Made by a program: the position numbers and the translations under genes. Shown here piece by piece: positions 8,967 through 16,829 of a stretch of 64,000 bases of DNA; position 1 is the stretch's first letter, and the number at the start of each line of letters is the position of its first letter. The stretch is from Defluviicoccus sp. Lineage in GTDB: Bacteria > Pseudomonadota > Alphaproteobacteria > Rhodospirillales > Defluviicoccaceae. The notes under the pieces were generated by a model. The model saw only the letters and a list, made by a program, of their open reading frames with translations. It had not been told where the DNA came from and searched no databases. The stretch is from contig JARSSM010000022.1 in NCBI GenBank assembly GCA_029624735.1, positions 62,001 to 126,000 of the forward strand, given 5' to 3'.

Positions 8967-10808
8967 ATGCCGCATGAAACGGTCCTAATCACCACGATCG
9001 TCGTCGGTCTGGTGCTCGCTTTCGCACTCGGTTTTGTGGCCCATCGTCTGCGGTTGCCGCCGCTCGTCGGCTATCTCCTTGCCGGGGTAGCCGTCGGTCC
9101 CCACACTCCTGGTTTTGTCGCGGATACGGAGCTTGCGCTCCAGCTTGCCGAAATCGGGGTAATCCTCTTGATGTTCGGCGTCGGTCTGCATTTTTCGATC
9201 AAGGATCTGTGGGTCGTGCGCGGCATTGCGGTGCCGGGCGCAGTCGCGCAAATCGCGACAGCGACGGCTATCGGCGCAGTGCTGGCGCACTTTTTCGGTT
9301 GGAGTCTCGGAGCGGGCCTCGTCTTTGGCCTCGCCCTCTCGGTCGCGAGCACTGTCGTCCTGCTGCGCGCGCTTGCCGAGCGACGCGCGCTTGACACTGC
9401 CAACGGCCAGATCGCAGTCGGCTGGCTGATCGTCGAGGACCTCGCCATGGTGCTGACGCTCGTGCTGCTGCCCTCGCTGTCGTCAGTTCTTGCCGACGGC
9501 ACCGCAGCATCGGGATCCCCGACCGCCTGGAATGACATTGCCCTCTCCCTCGCCGTTACCCTTGGCAAGGTTGCGATCTTCGTCCTCTTGGTATTGGTGG
9601 TCGGGAGGCGGCTGATCCCCCGCCTTCTCGCGATGGTTGCCCGCGCCGGTTCACGTGAACTGTTCACCCTTTCGGTGCTGGCAATCGCACTCGGAATCGC
9701 TTACGTCGCGGTCGATTTGTTCGGCGTCTCGTTCGCCCTCGGCGCCTTCTTTGCCGGCATCGTGCTTAGCGAGTCCGACCTCAGCCATCAGGCCGCGGCC
9801 GATATGCTGCCGCTGCAGGACGCATTCGCGGTATTGTTCTTCATTTCCGTCGGCATGCTGTTCGATCCCTCGATCCTGTTGCAGTTTCCATGGTCGGTCG
9901 CGGCAGTGGTGCTGGTCATCATCTTTGGCAAGTCGATTGCCGCCTTTGCCATCGTCCTTGCACTCGGGCGCCCCGTGGCCACGGCGTCGACCGTATCGGC
10001 GAGCCTTGCACAAATTGGTGAGTTCTCGTTCATCCTCGCCGCGCTTGGCGTGGCACTCGGTTTGCTCCCGGAGGCGGGCAAGGACTTAATCATCGCCGGC
10101 GCATTGCTGTCGATTACGCTCAATCCTTTCGTTTTTTCGACCTTCGACAGACTGACAGCGTGGCTGCAGCGGCGGCCCGGATTGCTGCGGCGTCTGGAAC
10201 GGCGGGATCTTGGTGCGAATGTAGCGACGAGCGAGGGCAGGACGCTCGGCCAGATGCGAGATCACGCCGTCATCATCGGCTGCGGCCGGGTTGGCGAGGC
10301 GATTGCTCGGGCGCTGAACGTCTGGGAGTTGCCGTTTGTCGTCGTCGAGCGTGACCGCCAGCTCGTCGAGCACCTGCGCACGCACGGTATGCACGTCGTT
10401 TTCGGCGACGCAACAGCACCTGGGATTCTGACGGTCGCCGGCATCGATCGCGCGCGTTTGCTGATCATTGCGACCGCCGAAGCCAGCGCCGCCCGGCAGA
10501 TGCTCAACCTCGCCCGCAAGGCTAACCCCGAGATCGACACTGTCGTTCGCACCCACAGCGAGGTCGAACTCGCTCACTTGGAACAAGAGGGGATCGGCCT
10601 TGCCGTGCTGGCGGAGCGGGAGCTGGCCCTGGGCATGATGGGATACGCACTGAGAAGCCTGGGCCTGAGCGAAGGCGAGGCGCGTCTCTTCGTGCAAAGC
10701 TCACGGCGCTTCGATGACGCCGGGATGATCCCGCAGCCGAAGGCTACCGAAGGAGCGCCAGAACTGCGTCCGCGCCGAGAAAGCGCTGGCGAGGCTGGGA
10801 ACTCCTGA
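8967..10808 (+). CDS. CPA2 monovalent cation:proton antiporter with TrkA-N domain (KefB/YbaL-like)
   Basis: 613 aa. The first ~390 residues form the Na+/H+ exchanger membrane domain, with about 12 hydrophobic helices and conserved segments such as LPPLVGYLLAGVAVGP and ALGAFFAGIVLSESD. A cytoplasmic TrkA-N NAD-binding domain follows (HAVIIGCGRVGEAIARAL near residue 430), then a C-terminal tail. Such proteins expel K+ or Na+ in exchange for H+. The ATG at 8967 precedes MPHETVLITTIVVG, the usual YbaL-like N-terminus; upstream codons encode no family sequence. It is not obviously in an operon. It may relate to the K+ uptake genes further on, but this is only an inference. Confidence 0.88.
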   Translation: MPHETVLITTIVVGLVLAFALGFVAHRLRLPPLVGYLLAGVAVGPHTPGFVADTELALQLAEIGVILLMFGVGLHFSIKDLWVVRGIAVPGAVAQIATATAIGAVLAHFFGWSLGAGLVFGLALSVASTVVLLRALAERRALDTANGQIAVGWLIVEDLAMVLTLVLLPSLSSVLADGTAASGSPTAWNDIALSLAVTLGKVAIFVLLVLVVGRRLIPRLLAMVARAGSRELFTLSVLAIALGIAYVAVDLFGVSFALGAFFAGIVLSESDLSHQAAADMLPLQDAFAVLFFISVGMLFDPSILLQFPWSVAAVVLVIIFGKSIAAFAIVLALGRPVATASTVSASLAQIGEFSFILAALGVALGLLPEAGKDLIIAGALLSITLNPFVFSTFDRLTAWLQRRPGLLRRLERRDLGANVATSEGRTLGQMRDHAVIIGCGRVGEAIARALNVWELPFVVVERDRQLVEHLRTHGMHVVFGDATAPGILTVAGIDRARLLIIATAEASAARQMLNLARKANPEIDTVVRTHSEVELAHLEQEGIGLAVLAERELALGMMGYALRSLGLSEGEARLFVQSSRRFDDAGMIPQPKATEGAPELRPRRESAGEAGNS

Positions 10809-11009
10809 TGATCCGGGTTTGTTCAGTTTTCCGATTCATGCGCAGCCAAAGCAAAGCAGAGCGCTCCGCCTCGCTGTTGGCTGTTGGTCACGGCACTGTC
10901 TGGAAGGTTCTGCAAAGGGAGATCGGCACGACGGTCATGGGAGGCGGAGGAGTGAGACGGCTCCGTATCGGAGCGCCGTTTCGCGTGATGGTGATTGAAG
11001 GATCGCGGC

Positions 11010-11459
11010 TCAAATGTCGTAGAGCAACACGACCTCGGCCGATGCCGTTCGTCCCCGCAGGTCGGCAAGAGTGGTCCTGTCAAGGATCTCGGCGATCGCG
11101 TCGCGGACGTCGAGCATGAGGCTGCGGATGCGGCAGATCGATGTATCGCGGCAGTCGTCGCAGCGCCGGTACGCAGTCCGGCTCGCGCACGGAATGGGAG
11201 CCAGCGGACCGTCAAGGACGCGGATGACGTCACCGATAAAGATGCGGTTTGCCGGGCGGGCGAGCGAATAGCCGCCGCCGCGGCCTTTCTTACTGGAAAG
11301 AAAGCCGGCGTTCTTCAGATCCAAGAGAATGGCATCGAGGAACTTCTTGGGGATGTTGTTGTTCGCGGCGATCTCGGCGATCAGTGACGATCCTTGCCCT
11401 TCGTGTTCCGCCAGATGCACCAGCGCCTTGAGGCCGTACTTCCCCTTGCTCGTCAACAT
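11010..11459 (-). CDS. Rrf2-family transcriptional regulator with four C-terminal-half cysteines
   Basis: 149 aa. An N-terminal winged helix (MLTSKGKYGLKALVHLAEHEG, then NNIPKKFLDAILLDLKNAGFL and SKKGRGGGYSLAR) is typical of Rrf2/IscR/CymR proteins. The dimerisation region carries C91, C100, C103 and C109 in a C-X8-C-X2-C-X5-C array. That spacing differs from the C-X5-C-X5-C of IscR/NsrR. The array could hold an Fe-S cluster or sense cysteine or redox state. The gene lies at the edge of a large sulfur-metabolism block, so it is inferred to regulate sulfur genes. It is divergent from the esterase at 11619. Confidence 0.88.
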   Translation of the reverse strand: MLTSKGKYGLKALVHLAEHEGQGSSLIAEIAANNNIPKKFLDAILLDLKNAGFLSSKKGRGGGYSLARPANRIFIGDVIRVLDGPLAPIPCASRTAYRRCDDCRDTSICRIRSLMLDVRDAIAEILDRTTLADLRGRTASAEVVLLYDI

Positions 11460-11484
11460 TAAGCACCTTTTCGATCGGGTTTGT

Positions 11485-11514
11485 CTAATATCTTGTTGGC
11501 ATGAAAGGCGTCAA
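11485..11514 (-). promoter_or_regulatory. Predicted sigma70-type promoter of the Rrf2 gene
   Basis: On the minus strand a TTGACG (-35, 11514-11509) is followed after 18 bp by TATTAG (-10, 11490-11485), 26 bp upstream of the rrf2 ATG. An AAGGTG ribosome site lies just before the start. This is a pattern match by eye only. Confidence 0.45.
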
Positions 11515-11542
11515 GATCCTCCGCCATTCTGGCGCAATCAGC

Positions 11543-11575
11543 TTGACATAAAATCTATCTTTCTATAGAATTTAT
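11543..11575 (+). promoter_or_regulatory. Promoter with overlapping AT-rich palindrome (candidate Rrf2 operator)
   Basis: TTGACA (11543-11548) is followed by a TATAGA -10 at 11564-11569. Across the spacer and -10 lies an imperfect inverted repeat, ATAAAATCTAT / TATAGAATTTAT (11548-11575), very AT-rich against a ~65% GC background. It sits between the Rrf2 gene and the esterase, in a position to block the esterase promoter. A related TCTAT/ATAGAT arrangement lies in the spacer of the promoter at 14308-14335. Binding by the Rrf2 protein is inference. Confidence 0.5.
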
Positions 11576-11618
11576 GATGTTAATATCAGCCTGACGCGCA
11601 GAATGAGGTCGCAACCCG

Positions 11619-12671
11619 ATGGACAGCGCCGGAACAACATTGCAGACGCGACCCCAGCCAAGCCTGGCTTCTTCGTCTGAGCAGCGGTTCCTCCCGTTGC
11701 GACCCGAAGGGATCTCTTGCGATTGTCCGCACGATCTGCACGATGAATACAGATTGATCTTCGCCCGGATGGCGGCTCTCCATCTTGCTCCGGGCGATCC
11801 GACACGCATGCCGCTTGCGGAGGCACGCCAAGCGTCGCTGCGTTATCATGCCTATTGGAACGCCGCCCCCCCTGAGGTCGAGGAGATTTTCGAGCGAACG
11901 GCCCCATGGTCCGGCGGCGTGCTTCGATTGCGATTCTATCGTCATCGTGCGGGATCGACCTCACCGATCGCCATCTACTTCCACGGTGGCGGCTTTGCCC
12001 TCAACTCCGTCGATACGCACGACCGGTTGCTGCGGCTGCTGGCCATCGAGGCGAAGGTGACGATTTGCGCGCTAAGCTACTCGCTCGCTCCGGAGCGGCG
12101 CTTCCCGCACCAGCTCGGCGAAGCGGTGGCAGCCGTCCGTTGGCTGGTCGATGCCGCCTCAGATCTTGATATCGACCCCGGTGCCGTTGCGCTCGCCGGC
12201 GACTCTGCAGGAGCCAACCTTGCGCTCGCCGCTGCGCTGGCGCTGCGCGACCAAGGCGACAGCCCCGTCGTCAGGCTGCTGCTGTTTTACGGAATGTATG
12301 TTCCGGAGTTCCACTCCGAAGCCCACCACCGCTACGGCGGTGGGGCGTACGGGCTTACGACCGAGCGCATGCGGTGGTTCTGGAACGCGTATCTCGGTCA
12401 GGAGAGCCGGAAGTCTGATCCGTATGCGGCACCCCTTTGCGCCGATTTGCACGGTCTCCCGCCAGCCCTGATCATCGCCGCCGGCCGCGATTGCCTGCGC
12501 GATGACAGTCTGCGCCTCGCGGAGCGTTTGCATGCGGCTGCCGTACCAAACGTGTTATCCTTCTACCAGGACGTGCCGCACGCGTTCATGCAGCTGTCCC
12601 GGTCATTGTCAGCGGCCACGGCCGCTATCAGCGAAGCGGCCGCCGTTTTGCGGGCTCTGCGCTCATCGTAA
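11619..12671 (+). CDS. Alpha/beta hydrolase, hormone-sensitive-lipase-type esterase
   Basis: 350 aa. It has the HSL-family oxyanion motif HGGG (residues 122-125), the nucleophile elbow GDSAG (S196), a candidate acid in GRDCLRDD near 291-296, and the His in DVPHAF (H321). The family hydrolyses short-chain carboxyl esters in the cytoplasm; no signal peptide is visible. The substrate is unknown. Divergent from the Rrf2 regulator and preceded by the AT-rich palindrome at 11548, so it is a candidate member of that regulon. Confidence 0.85.
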   Translation: MDSAGTTLQTRPQPSLASSSEQRFLPLRPEGISCDCPHDLHDEYRLIFARMAALHLAPGDPTRMPLAEARQASLRYHAYWNAAPPEVEEIFERTAPWSGGVLRLRFYRHRAGSTSPIAIYFHGGGFALNSVDTHDRLLRLLAIEAKVTICALSYSLAPERRFPHQLGEAVAAVRWLVDAASDLDIDPGAVALAGDSAGANLALAAALALRDQGDSPVVRLLLFYGMYVPEFHSEAHHRYGGGAYGLTTERMRWFWNAYLGQESRKSDPYAAPLCADLHGLPPALIIAAGRDCLRDDSLRLAERLHAAAVPNVLSFYQDVPHAFMQLSRSLSAATAAISEAAAVLRALRSS

Positions 12672-12818
12672 GGGTCTAGCAAACTCAGCCAAGGGGTTGG
12701 ATCTCATCGGCGCGCGCGGTTCCCTAAGGTCCTGCGCCGAGTTCGGTTGTATCCCCACGTCTGGCGCCGAGGCCACGGCACATGAATGCCGCTGCCGGGA
12801 GTCTTCGGAAATGAACGG

Positions 12819-14261
12819 CTATCGGGCGCCGGCAGCTGTTGTTGAATCCGCCGCCTCAGCTCCACCGGCGCTGGCCAGCCGCTTGCCGACGACCGCACAC
12901 AGGCAGCGCAGTTCCGGCACGGCCGTCATCTCCCAGAAGTTGCCGCGCGCGATCGGCCCGAGCGCCAACAGATTTTCGAGCCGCGTGCCATCCGCGGCGA
13001 TGACTTCGCTCTCCAGCGTCGTCTCTATTCCCAAACCCAGTGGGTCGGGTCGGATCAGGCCTCGATCGAGCAGCGCGCGGACCAGTGGATCCTTGATCAG
13101 CGCGAAGTTGGACTCAGGACCGGCGCAGTTGATCAGGATGTCGGTCTCAATGCGCGCACGGCTATCCGTGCCCCGCGGACTGTATGTCGTCAGCACCCTG
13201 CTGCCATCCCGGGCGACCGTCTTCAGCCGTCCAGCATGGAAGGTCAGCTGACCGCGCTCGCGCGCTGCGGTAATCCGCCCAGCGACGTTGGGGGCCATGC
13301 GGTGGCGGTGGATCTCCCAGTATGGGCGAGCGTGCCGGAGGAACCGTCGTCGTTCGGCCAACGGCAGTCCGCCCCACAGGTGTGGCAGATACGGCCGCAC
13401 CGCGTCGACAACACTCCGCCAGTCGTGGCCTTGGACGGTCGCGCCCCGCACCTCCGCCCGCAGCACGCGGAGAATCCCGAGCGTTGTCGCCGGCAGAATT
13501 CGCCGGTGCGCCAGGAAGTCTTCGTAAGGGCGCACCTCGGCGTGCCGTTGCGGCAACAGGCCACGGCGCGAAAGCGCGGTGATCTGACCGCTGTGGCCCT
13601 GGTCTAGAAGGCTGAGGACGACATCCACCATCGTCAGACCCGTCCCCAGGATGAGTACCGAAGCCGCTCTTGGCACCTTCGCCAAGATGTCGCCGGCCCA
13701 TGGATCGGCGATGAATTGAGGTGGCTCCGCATCCGCTGATAACTCGACACCGGGCAGTTGCGGCGGGAAATTTCCCAGGCAGAGCGCGACCCGGTTGACG
13801 GCCATCGTCTCTCCCGTTTCAAGGCGGAGCACGAAGCCATGTCCGTCACGGGTAAGGTCGATAGCTGTATCGTCTCGCATCCGGCACGTGACTCCGGGCG
13901 ATGCCCGATTGATCGCATCGTCGAGTTGTTCGGCGAGGTAGGTGCCATAGAGCCCGCGCGGCACGAAAGCGTGCCCACTTGGCGGGATCAGGCCGACGGG
14001 GGCTCGCGAATCCTCGCGTCGTGACAGCCAGTCGACGAAGTGGCGTGGTTCGTCGGGAAAGGCGCTCATGTTCATGGCCCGCACGTTCAGCAGGTGCGAG
14101 GCATTGCCGGTAGAATAGGCCAAGCCACCACCGAAACCGCCGCGCTTTTCGATAAGATCGATCGCCAGTGGCGTTCTTGCCTGGCGCAGCAGGTGCACCG
14201 CGAGCAGTGTGCCGGTGAAGCCAGCGCCGATGATGGCGATCGTGGACGCAGCAGAACGCAT
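12819..14261 (-). CDS. FAD/NAD(P)-binding protein (YdhS-like, NAD_binding_9 type)
   Basis: 480 aa. It begins MRSAASTIAIIGAGFTGTLLAV, a dinucleotide-binding Rossmann motif, then GGGLAYSTGNASHLLNVRA and a second Rossmann-like motif LILGTGLTMVDVVLSL near residue 210. This matches the FAD-dependent oxidoreductase-like family often called hydroxyacylglutathione-hydrolase-associated or YdhS-like; the substrate is unknown. The ATG at 14261 is chosen because a GAGG ribosome site lies 7 bp upstream, and because the ATG at 14312 falls inside the predicted -10 element. It may be co-regulated with the sulfur genes through the AT-rich site upstream. Confidence 0.8.
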   Translation of the reverse strand: MRSAASTIAIIGAGFTGTLLAVHLLRQARTPLAIDLIEKRGGFGGGLAYSTGNASHLLNVRAMNMSAFPDEPRHFVDWLSRREDSRAPVGLIPPSGHAFVPRGLYGTYLAEQLDDAINRASPGVTCRMRDDTAIDLTRDGHGFVLRLETGETMAVNRVALCLGNFPPQLPGVELSADAEPPQFIADPWAGDILAKVPRAASVLILGTGLTMVDVVLSLLDQGHSGQITALSRRGLLPQRHAEVRPYEDFLAHRRILPATTLGILRVLRAEVRGATVQGHDWRSVVDAVRPYLPHLWGGLPLAERRRFLRHARPYWEIHRHRMAPNVAGRITAARERGQLTFHAGRLKTVARDGSRVLTTYSPRGTDSRARIETDILINCAGPESNFALIKDPLVRALLDRGLIRPDPLGLGIETTLESEVIAADGTRLENLLALGPIARGNFWEMTAVPELRCLCAVVGKRLASAGGAEAADSTTAAGAR

Positions 14262-14307
14262 TTGGAACCTCAGGTTGATGATCTCTGTCATCGCTTCGTT
14301 CACCTGG

Positions 14308-14335
14308 AACATAACATCTATAAATCTATTGACAA
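14308..14335 (-). promoter_or_regulatory. Predicted promoter with ATAGAT repeats in the spacer
   Basis: Minus strand TTGTCA (14335-14330), a 16-bp spacer containing two ATAGAT-like units separated by 2 bp, then TATGTT (14313-14308). The transcript would begin near 14300, which supports the 14261 start of the FAD protein. The repeats resemble the half-sites at 11548-11575. Assignment to Rrf2 is inference. Confidence 0.4.
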
Positions 14336-14434
14336 TATATTTTTATCAGCTACCCTAAATTCGGTTGCTGGCGATCAGCAACCCGCGGGGATTTGACGGA
14401 AGCAGCTTGCGCCGCGTCACCAAACGCTAAAGCG

Positions 14435-14454
14435 CCACGAAGCGTGCTTCGTGG
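14435..14454. other. 20-bp near-perfect palindrome upstream of a tiny ORF
   Basis: Arms CCACGAAGC and GCTTCGTGG pair perfectly around a 2-bp centre. It lies 34 bp before a 31-aa ORF with a strong ribosome site. It could be an operator or an RNA hairpin; no T-tract follows, so it is not a terminator. Confidence 0.5.
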
Positions 14455-14488
14455 TTCCGACACTGAAACCGGTGTAAGGAGACCTACG

Positions 14489-14584
14489 ATGCTGAAACGT
14501 TCGACATTCTGGCCCCTTGGCTCCTTGGCCAGTCCGCTGTCCCTCGCCGCGGTGCGATGTCGGCGCTGTCGCATGGCCCGCTAA
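14489..14584 (+). CDS. Possible 31-aa leader peptide with closely spaced Cys codons
   Basis: A 31-codon ORF (starts MLKRSTFWPL, ends CRRCRMAR) is preceded by TAAGGAG seven bases before the ATG, one of the best ribosome sites in the region. Two Cys codons lie within the last nine codons. Together with the palindrome upstream and GC hairpins downstream (near 14640-14658), it could be a translated attenuator for the small gene at 14673. It could equally be a chance ORF; no homologue is recognised. Confidence 0.35.
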   Translation: MLKRSTFWPLGSLASPLSLAAVRCRRCRMAR

Positions 14585-14672
14585 TCGGGTCTGCGAAGCA
14601 GCCACACAAACTCTCGGTTCCGGTTGAATGCCAGACAGCAGCTGCCCCGATGGGGCGGCGAAAAGGAGCACT

Positions 14673-14882
14673 ATGTTCAACGCCTACGTCATCGAAGCCG
14701 GCAACGAAGCCGCCGGTATTGTCATCCGCGAAGGTCACCGCTTTCGCTTCCACAGTTCGTCCCGGCGTTATTGGGATCTCGAAGGGCGCTATTTCCGCAA
14801 GCCCCACGATGCTCAACGGGCGGCGCTCGACCTGATCGCCTTGCGCCCGGCGCGCGCCAGCCGTGCTCTTGTGAGGCCATAA
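14673..14882 (+). CDS. Small conserved-looking protein of unknown function
   Basis: 69 aa, starting MFNAYVIEAGNEAAGIVIREG and continuing with FRFHSSSRRYWDLEGRYFRKP. An AAGGAG ribosome site lies 7 bp before this ATG; an in-frame ATG further upstream (14628) lacks one. Soluble, basic, no cysteines, no signal or membrane segment. It looks like a small family of single-domain proteins found near sulfur-source uptake genes, but the function is unknown. A strong intrinsic terminator follows directly, so it ends a transcription unit. Confidence 0.65.
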   Translation: MFNAYVIEAGNEAAGIVIREGHRFRFHSSSRRYWDLEGRYFRKPHDAQRAALDLIALRPARASRALVRP

Positions 14883-14903
14883 GTCCCCCTGACCCGAAGC
14901 CTG

Positions 14904-14958
14904 CCGGCGGTCTTGTTTTCGCGATGGTGCGCCGTCGCAAGACCGCCGGATTTTTTTT
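14904..14958 (+). terminator. Intrinsic terminator
   Basis: A 12-bp perfect stem (CCGGCGGTCTTG at 14904-14915 with its complement at 14938-14949), a 22-nt loop, then an uninterrupted T8 (14951-14958). It ends the small gene at 14673. The T-tract runs straight into the AGGAG ribosome site of the next reading frame. Confidence 0.9.
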
Positions 14959-14970
14959 AGGAGCCTCACA

Positions 14971-15423
14971 TTGGGACAGCCCGTCATTTACGAAGTGCTC
15001 ACCCTTGAAGCCGCCCTCGGACTGGCAGAGCGCCGCGGCATCGTCATCGTACCAGCGGCGACAACCGAGGCGCACGGCAACCACCTGCCGCACGGCACCG
15101 ATACCTTTGCCGCCGAGTGGATCGCGCGCGAGTTGAGTGCGCGGACCGGGGTGCCGACCCTGGTTCCGACACCGTTCCACGCAGGGGACGCTGTCCAGCG
15201 CATCCCCACACCGCCCAGGGGGCGGCGCAGCGCCGGCGGATTGGGGACGGTGGAGGCAATCCGCAGTGCCGCCGCCGACAAGGGGCACAAAGTGCCGGAG
15301 CGGGCGACGGAGCGATCCTTCGCCTTCATCCGCAACATCGACACGCACAATGCCCCGCATGAAGGCCCGGCGATCGACGTCCGCGAACGTCCCCGGCAGC
15401 CTCAATGCACGGTCGCATACTGA
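14971..15423 (+). pseudogene. Truncated creatininase-family protein
   Basis: 150 codons from a TTG with an AGGAGCC ribosome site. Residues ~25-60 match the creatininase amidohydrolase N-terminus, including the metal motif TEAHGNHLPHGTDT. The family is normally ~240-260 aa, and the central part with the catalytic loop and NGHGGN motif is absent. The remainder (GLGTVEAIRSAAADKG) vaguely resembles the family's C-terminal end. An internal deletion followed by drift is the simplest reading, so it is probably not functional. It directly precedes the CoA ligase. Confidence 0.6.
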
Positions 15424-15458
15424 TGCCGCACTGAATCAAACAGAACAAAGAGACTTCG

Positions 15459-16811
15459 ATGGACACGCAACTAAACGGGACAACGAATGCTCGACGGGAA
15501 TACTGGCAGCCCGCATTAGAAATGCAGAGCCGTGCCGACTGGTACGACCTGAAACTTCAGTTGCTACGTCGCCACCTTGAGCACGCCTACCGCGGTTCTC
15601 CCTACTACCGTGCTGCGTTCAACCGCGCCGGAGTCGCCCCGCAACGGCTGCGAACCCTTGATGACATCCGTCATTTCCCGTTCATCGACAAGCGGATCGT
15701 TCGCGAGCGGCAGGAGGCCGCGCCGCCGTTCGGCGACCTGCTTGCCGTTCCCGAACAAGATATCGTCTATATCTCGGCGTCGAGCGGTTCGACCGGTGTT
15801 CCGACGGCATCACCGTTCACCGCCGCCGATTTCGATGACTGGATCGACTTTGAAGCACGCCTGTTCTGGTCGAGCGGGTTGCGTGCGACCGACCGGTACT
15901 GCCATGCGCTGAATTTCTCGCTGTTCGTCGGCGGACCCTGTGTTCTTGGCGCACAGAAGCTCGGCGCTCTCTGCATTCATGCCGGCACCGTTCCATCGGA
16001 GCGGCTGCTCGCCATCTTGCGCCAGTTCGGCGCGACGGCCTTCTGGACCACGCCATCCTACGCTTGGCACCTCGGCGAGACAGCCGCGCGGGAGGGCCTC
16101 GACCCTCGCTCCGACTTTGCCGTGCGCCGCATTTTTGTTGCCGGCGAGCCAGGCGGCTCGATCCCCGAGACCCGTTCCCGTATCGAGGCGCTGTGGGGCG
16201 CCGAGGTGTTCGACTACTATGGGCTGTCCGACATTTTCGGAGCGTGCGCCGGCATGTGCACGGCCCAAGACGGCCTGCACTGGGCAGAAGATCACATTCT
16301 CGTCGAGGTGCTGGATCCGAAGACCGGCGAGCCGGCCGCAGAGGGTGAGCGCGGTGAACTGGTGCTGACGACGCTGCGAAAGGCAGCGCGGCCGATGATC
16401 CGTTTCCGCACCGGTGACATTGTTTCGGTCACCAGCGAACCGTGCCAGTGCGGGCGAACGTCGCTTCGACTTCGCGGCATCCACGGCCGCCTCGACGACA
16501 TGCTGATCATCAAGGGCGTCAACATCTTTCCAAGCGATGTTGAAGCCATCGCCCGCAATGACCCAGCGTTGACCGGCGAGTACCGCCTTGTCGTCGAGCG
16601 GTTCAACCATCTCGACCATCTTACCGTCGAGATCGAGCGCGCCCTTGGCCACAATGGTCCGGACCTGGACCTGGCGCATCGATTTGGCCGGCAGCTCAAG
16701 TCGATCACCGGCGTGTCAGCTGAGATCAGAATTCTTGCAGCGAACGCCCTGCCGCGCGCCACACACAAAGCAAAGCGCGTCGACGACCGCCGCACAGGCG
16801 TTTGGAGCTAG
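15459..16811 (+). CDS. PaaK-like AMP-forming acyl/aryl-CoA ligase
   Basis: 450 aa. It has the adenylate-forming P-loop ISASSGSTGVPT (near residues 108-119), YYGLSDIFG near 250, RTGD near 318 and the hinge GRLDDMLIIKG near 348, then the small C-terminal PaaK domain. The family joins an aromatic or short acyl acid to CoA via an acyl-AMP. The substrate is not evident. With a crotonase (18873) it could form part of a CoA-dependent catabolic route; the surrounding methionine transporter makes a thio-acid conceivable, but this is speculative. Confidence 0.82.
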   Translation: MDTQLNGTTNARREYWQPALEMQSRADWYDLKLQLLRRHLEHAYRGSPYYRAAFNRAGVAPQRLRTLDDIRHFPFIDKRIVRERQEAAPPFGDLLAVPEQDIVYISASSGSTGVPTASPFTAADFDDWIDFEARLFWSSGLRATDRYCHALNFSLFVGGPCVLGAQKLGALCIHAGTVPSERLLAILRQFGATAFWTTPSYAWHLGETAAREGLDPRSDFAVRRIFVAGEPGGSIPETRSRIEALWGAEVFDYYGLSDIFGACAGMCTAQDGLHWAEDHILVEVLDPKTGEPAAEGERGELVLTTLRKAARPMIRFRTGDIVSVTSEPCQCGRTSLRLRGIHGRLDDMLIIKGVNIFPSDVEAIARNDPALTGEYRLVVERFNHLDHLTVEIERALGHNGPDLDLAHRFGRQLKSITGVSAEIRILAANALPRATHKAKRVDDRRTGVWS

Positions 16812-16829
16812 GACGCGGCCGGAGGCGAC

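Noticed and set aside
10808-11119. 103-aa frame after the antiporter
   Set aside because: Overlaps the Rrf2 gene, basic and without a ribosome site or family match; 10809-11009 appears to be plain intergenic DNA.
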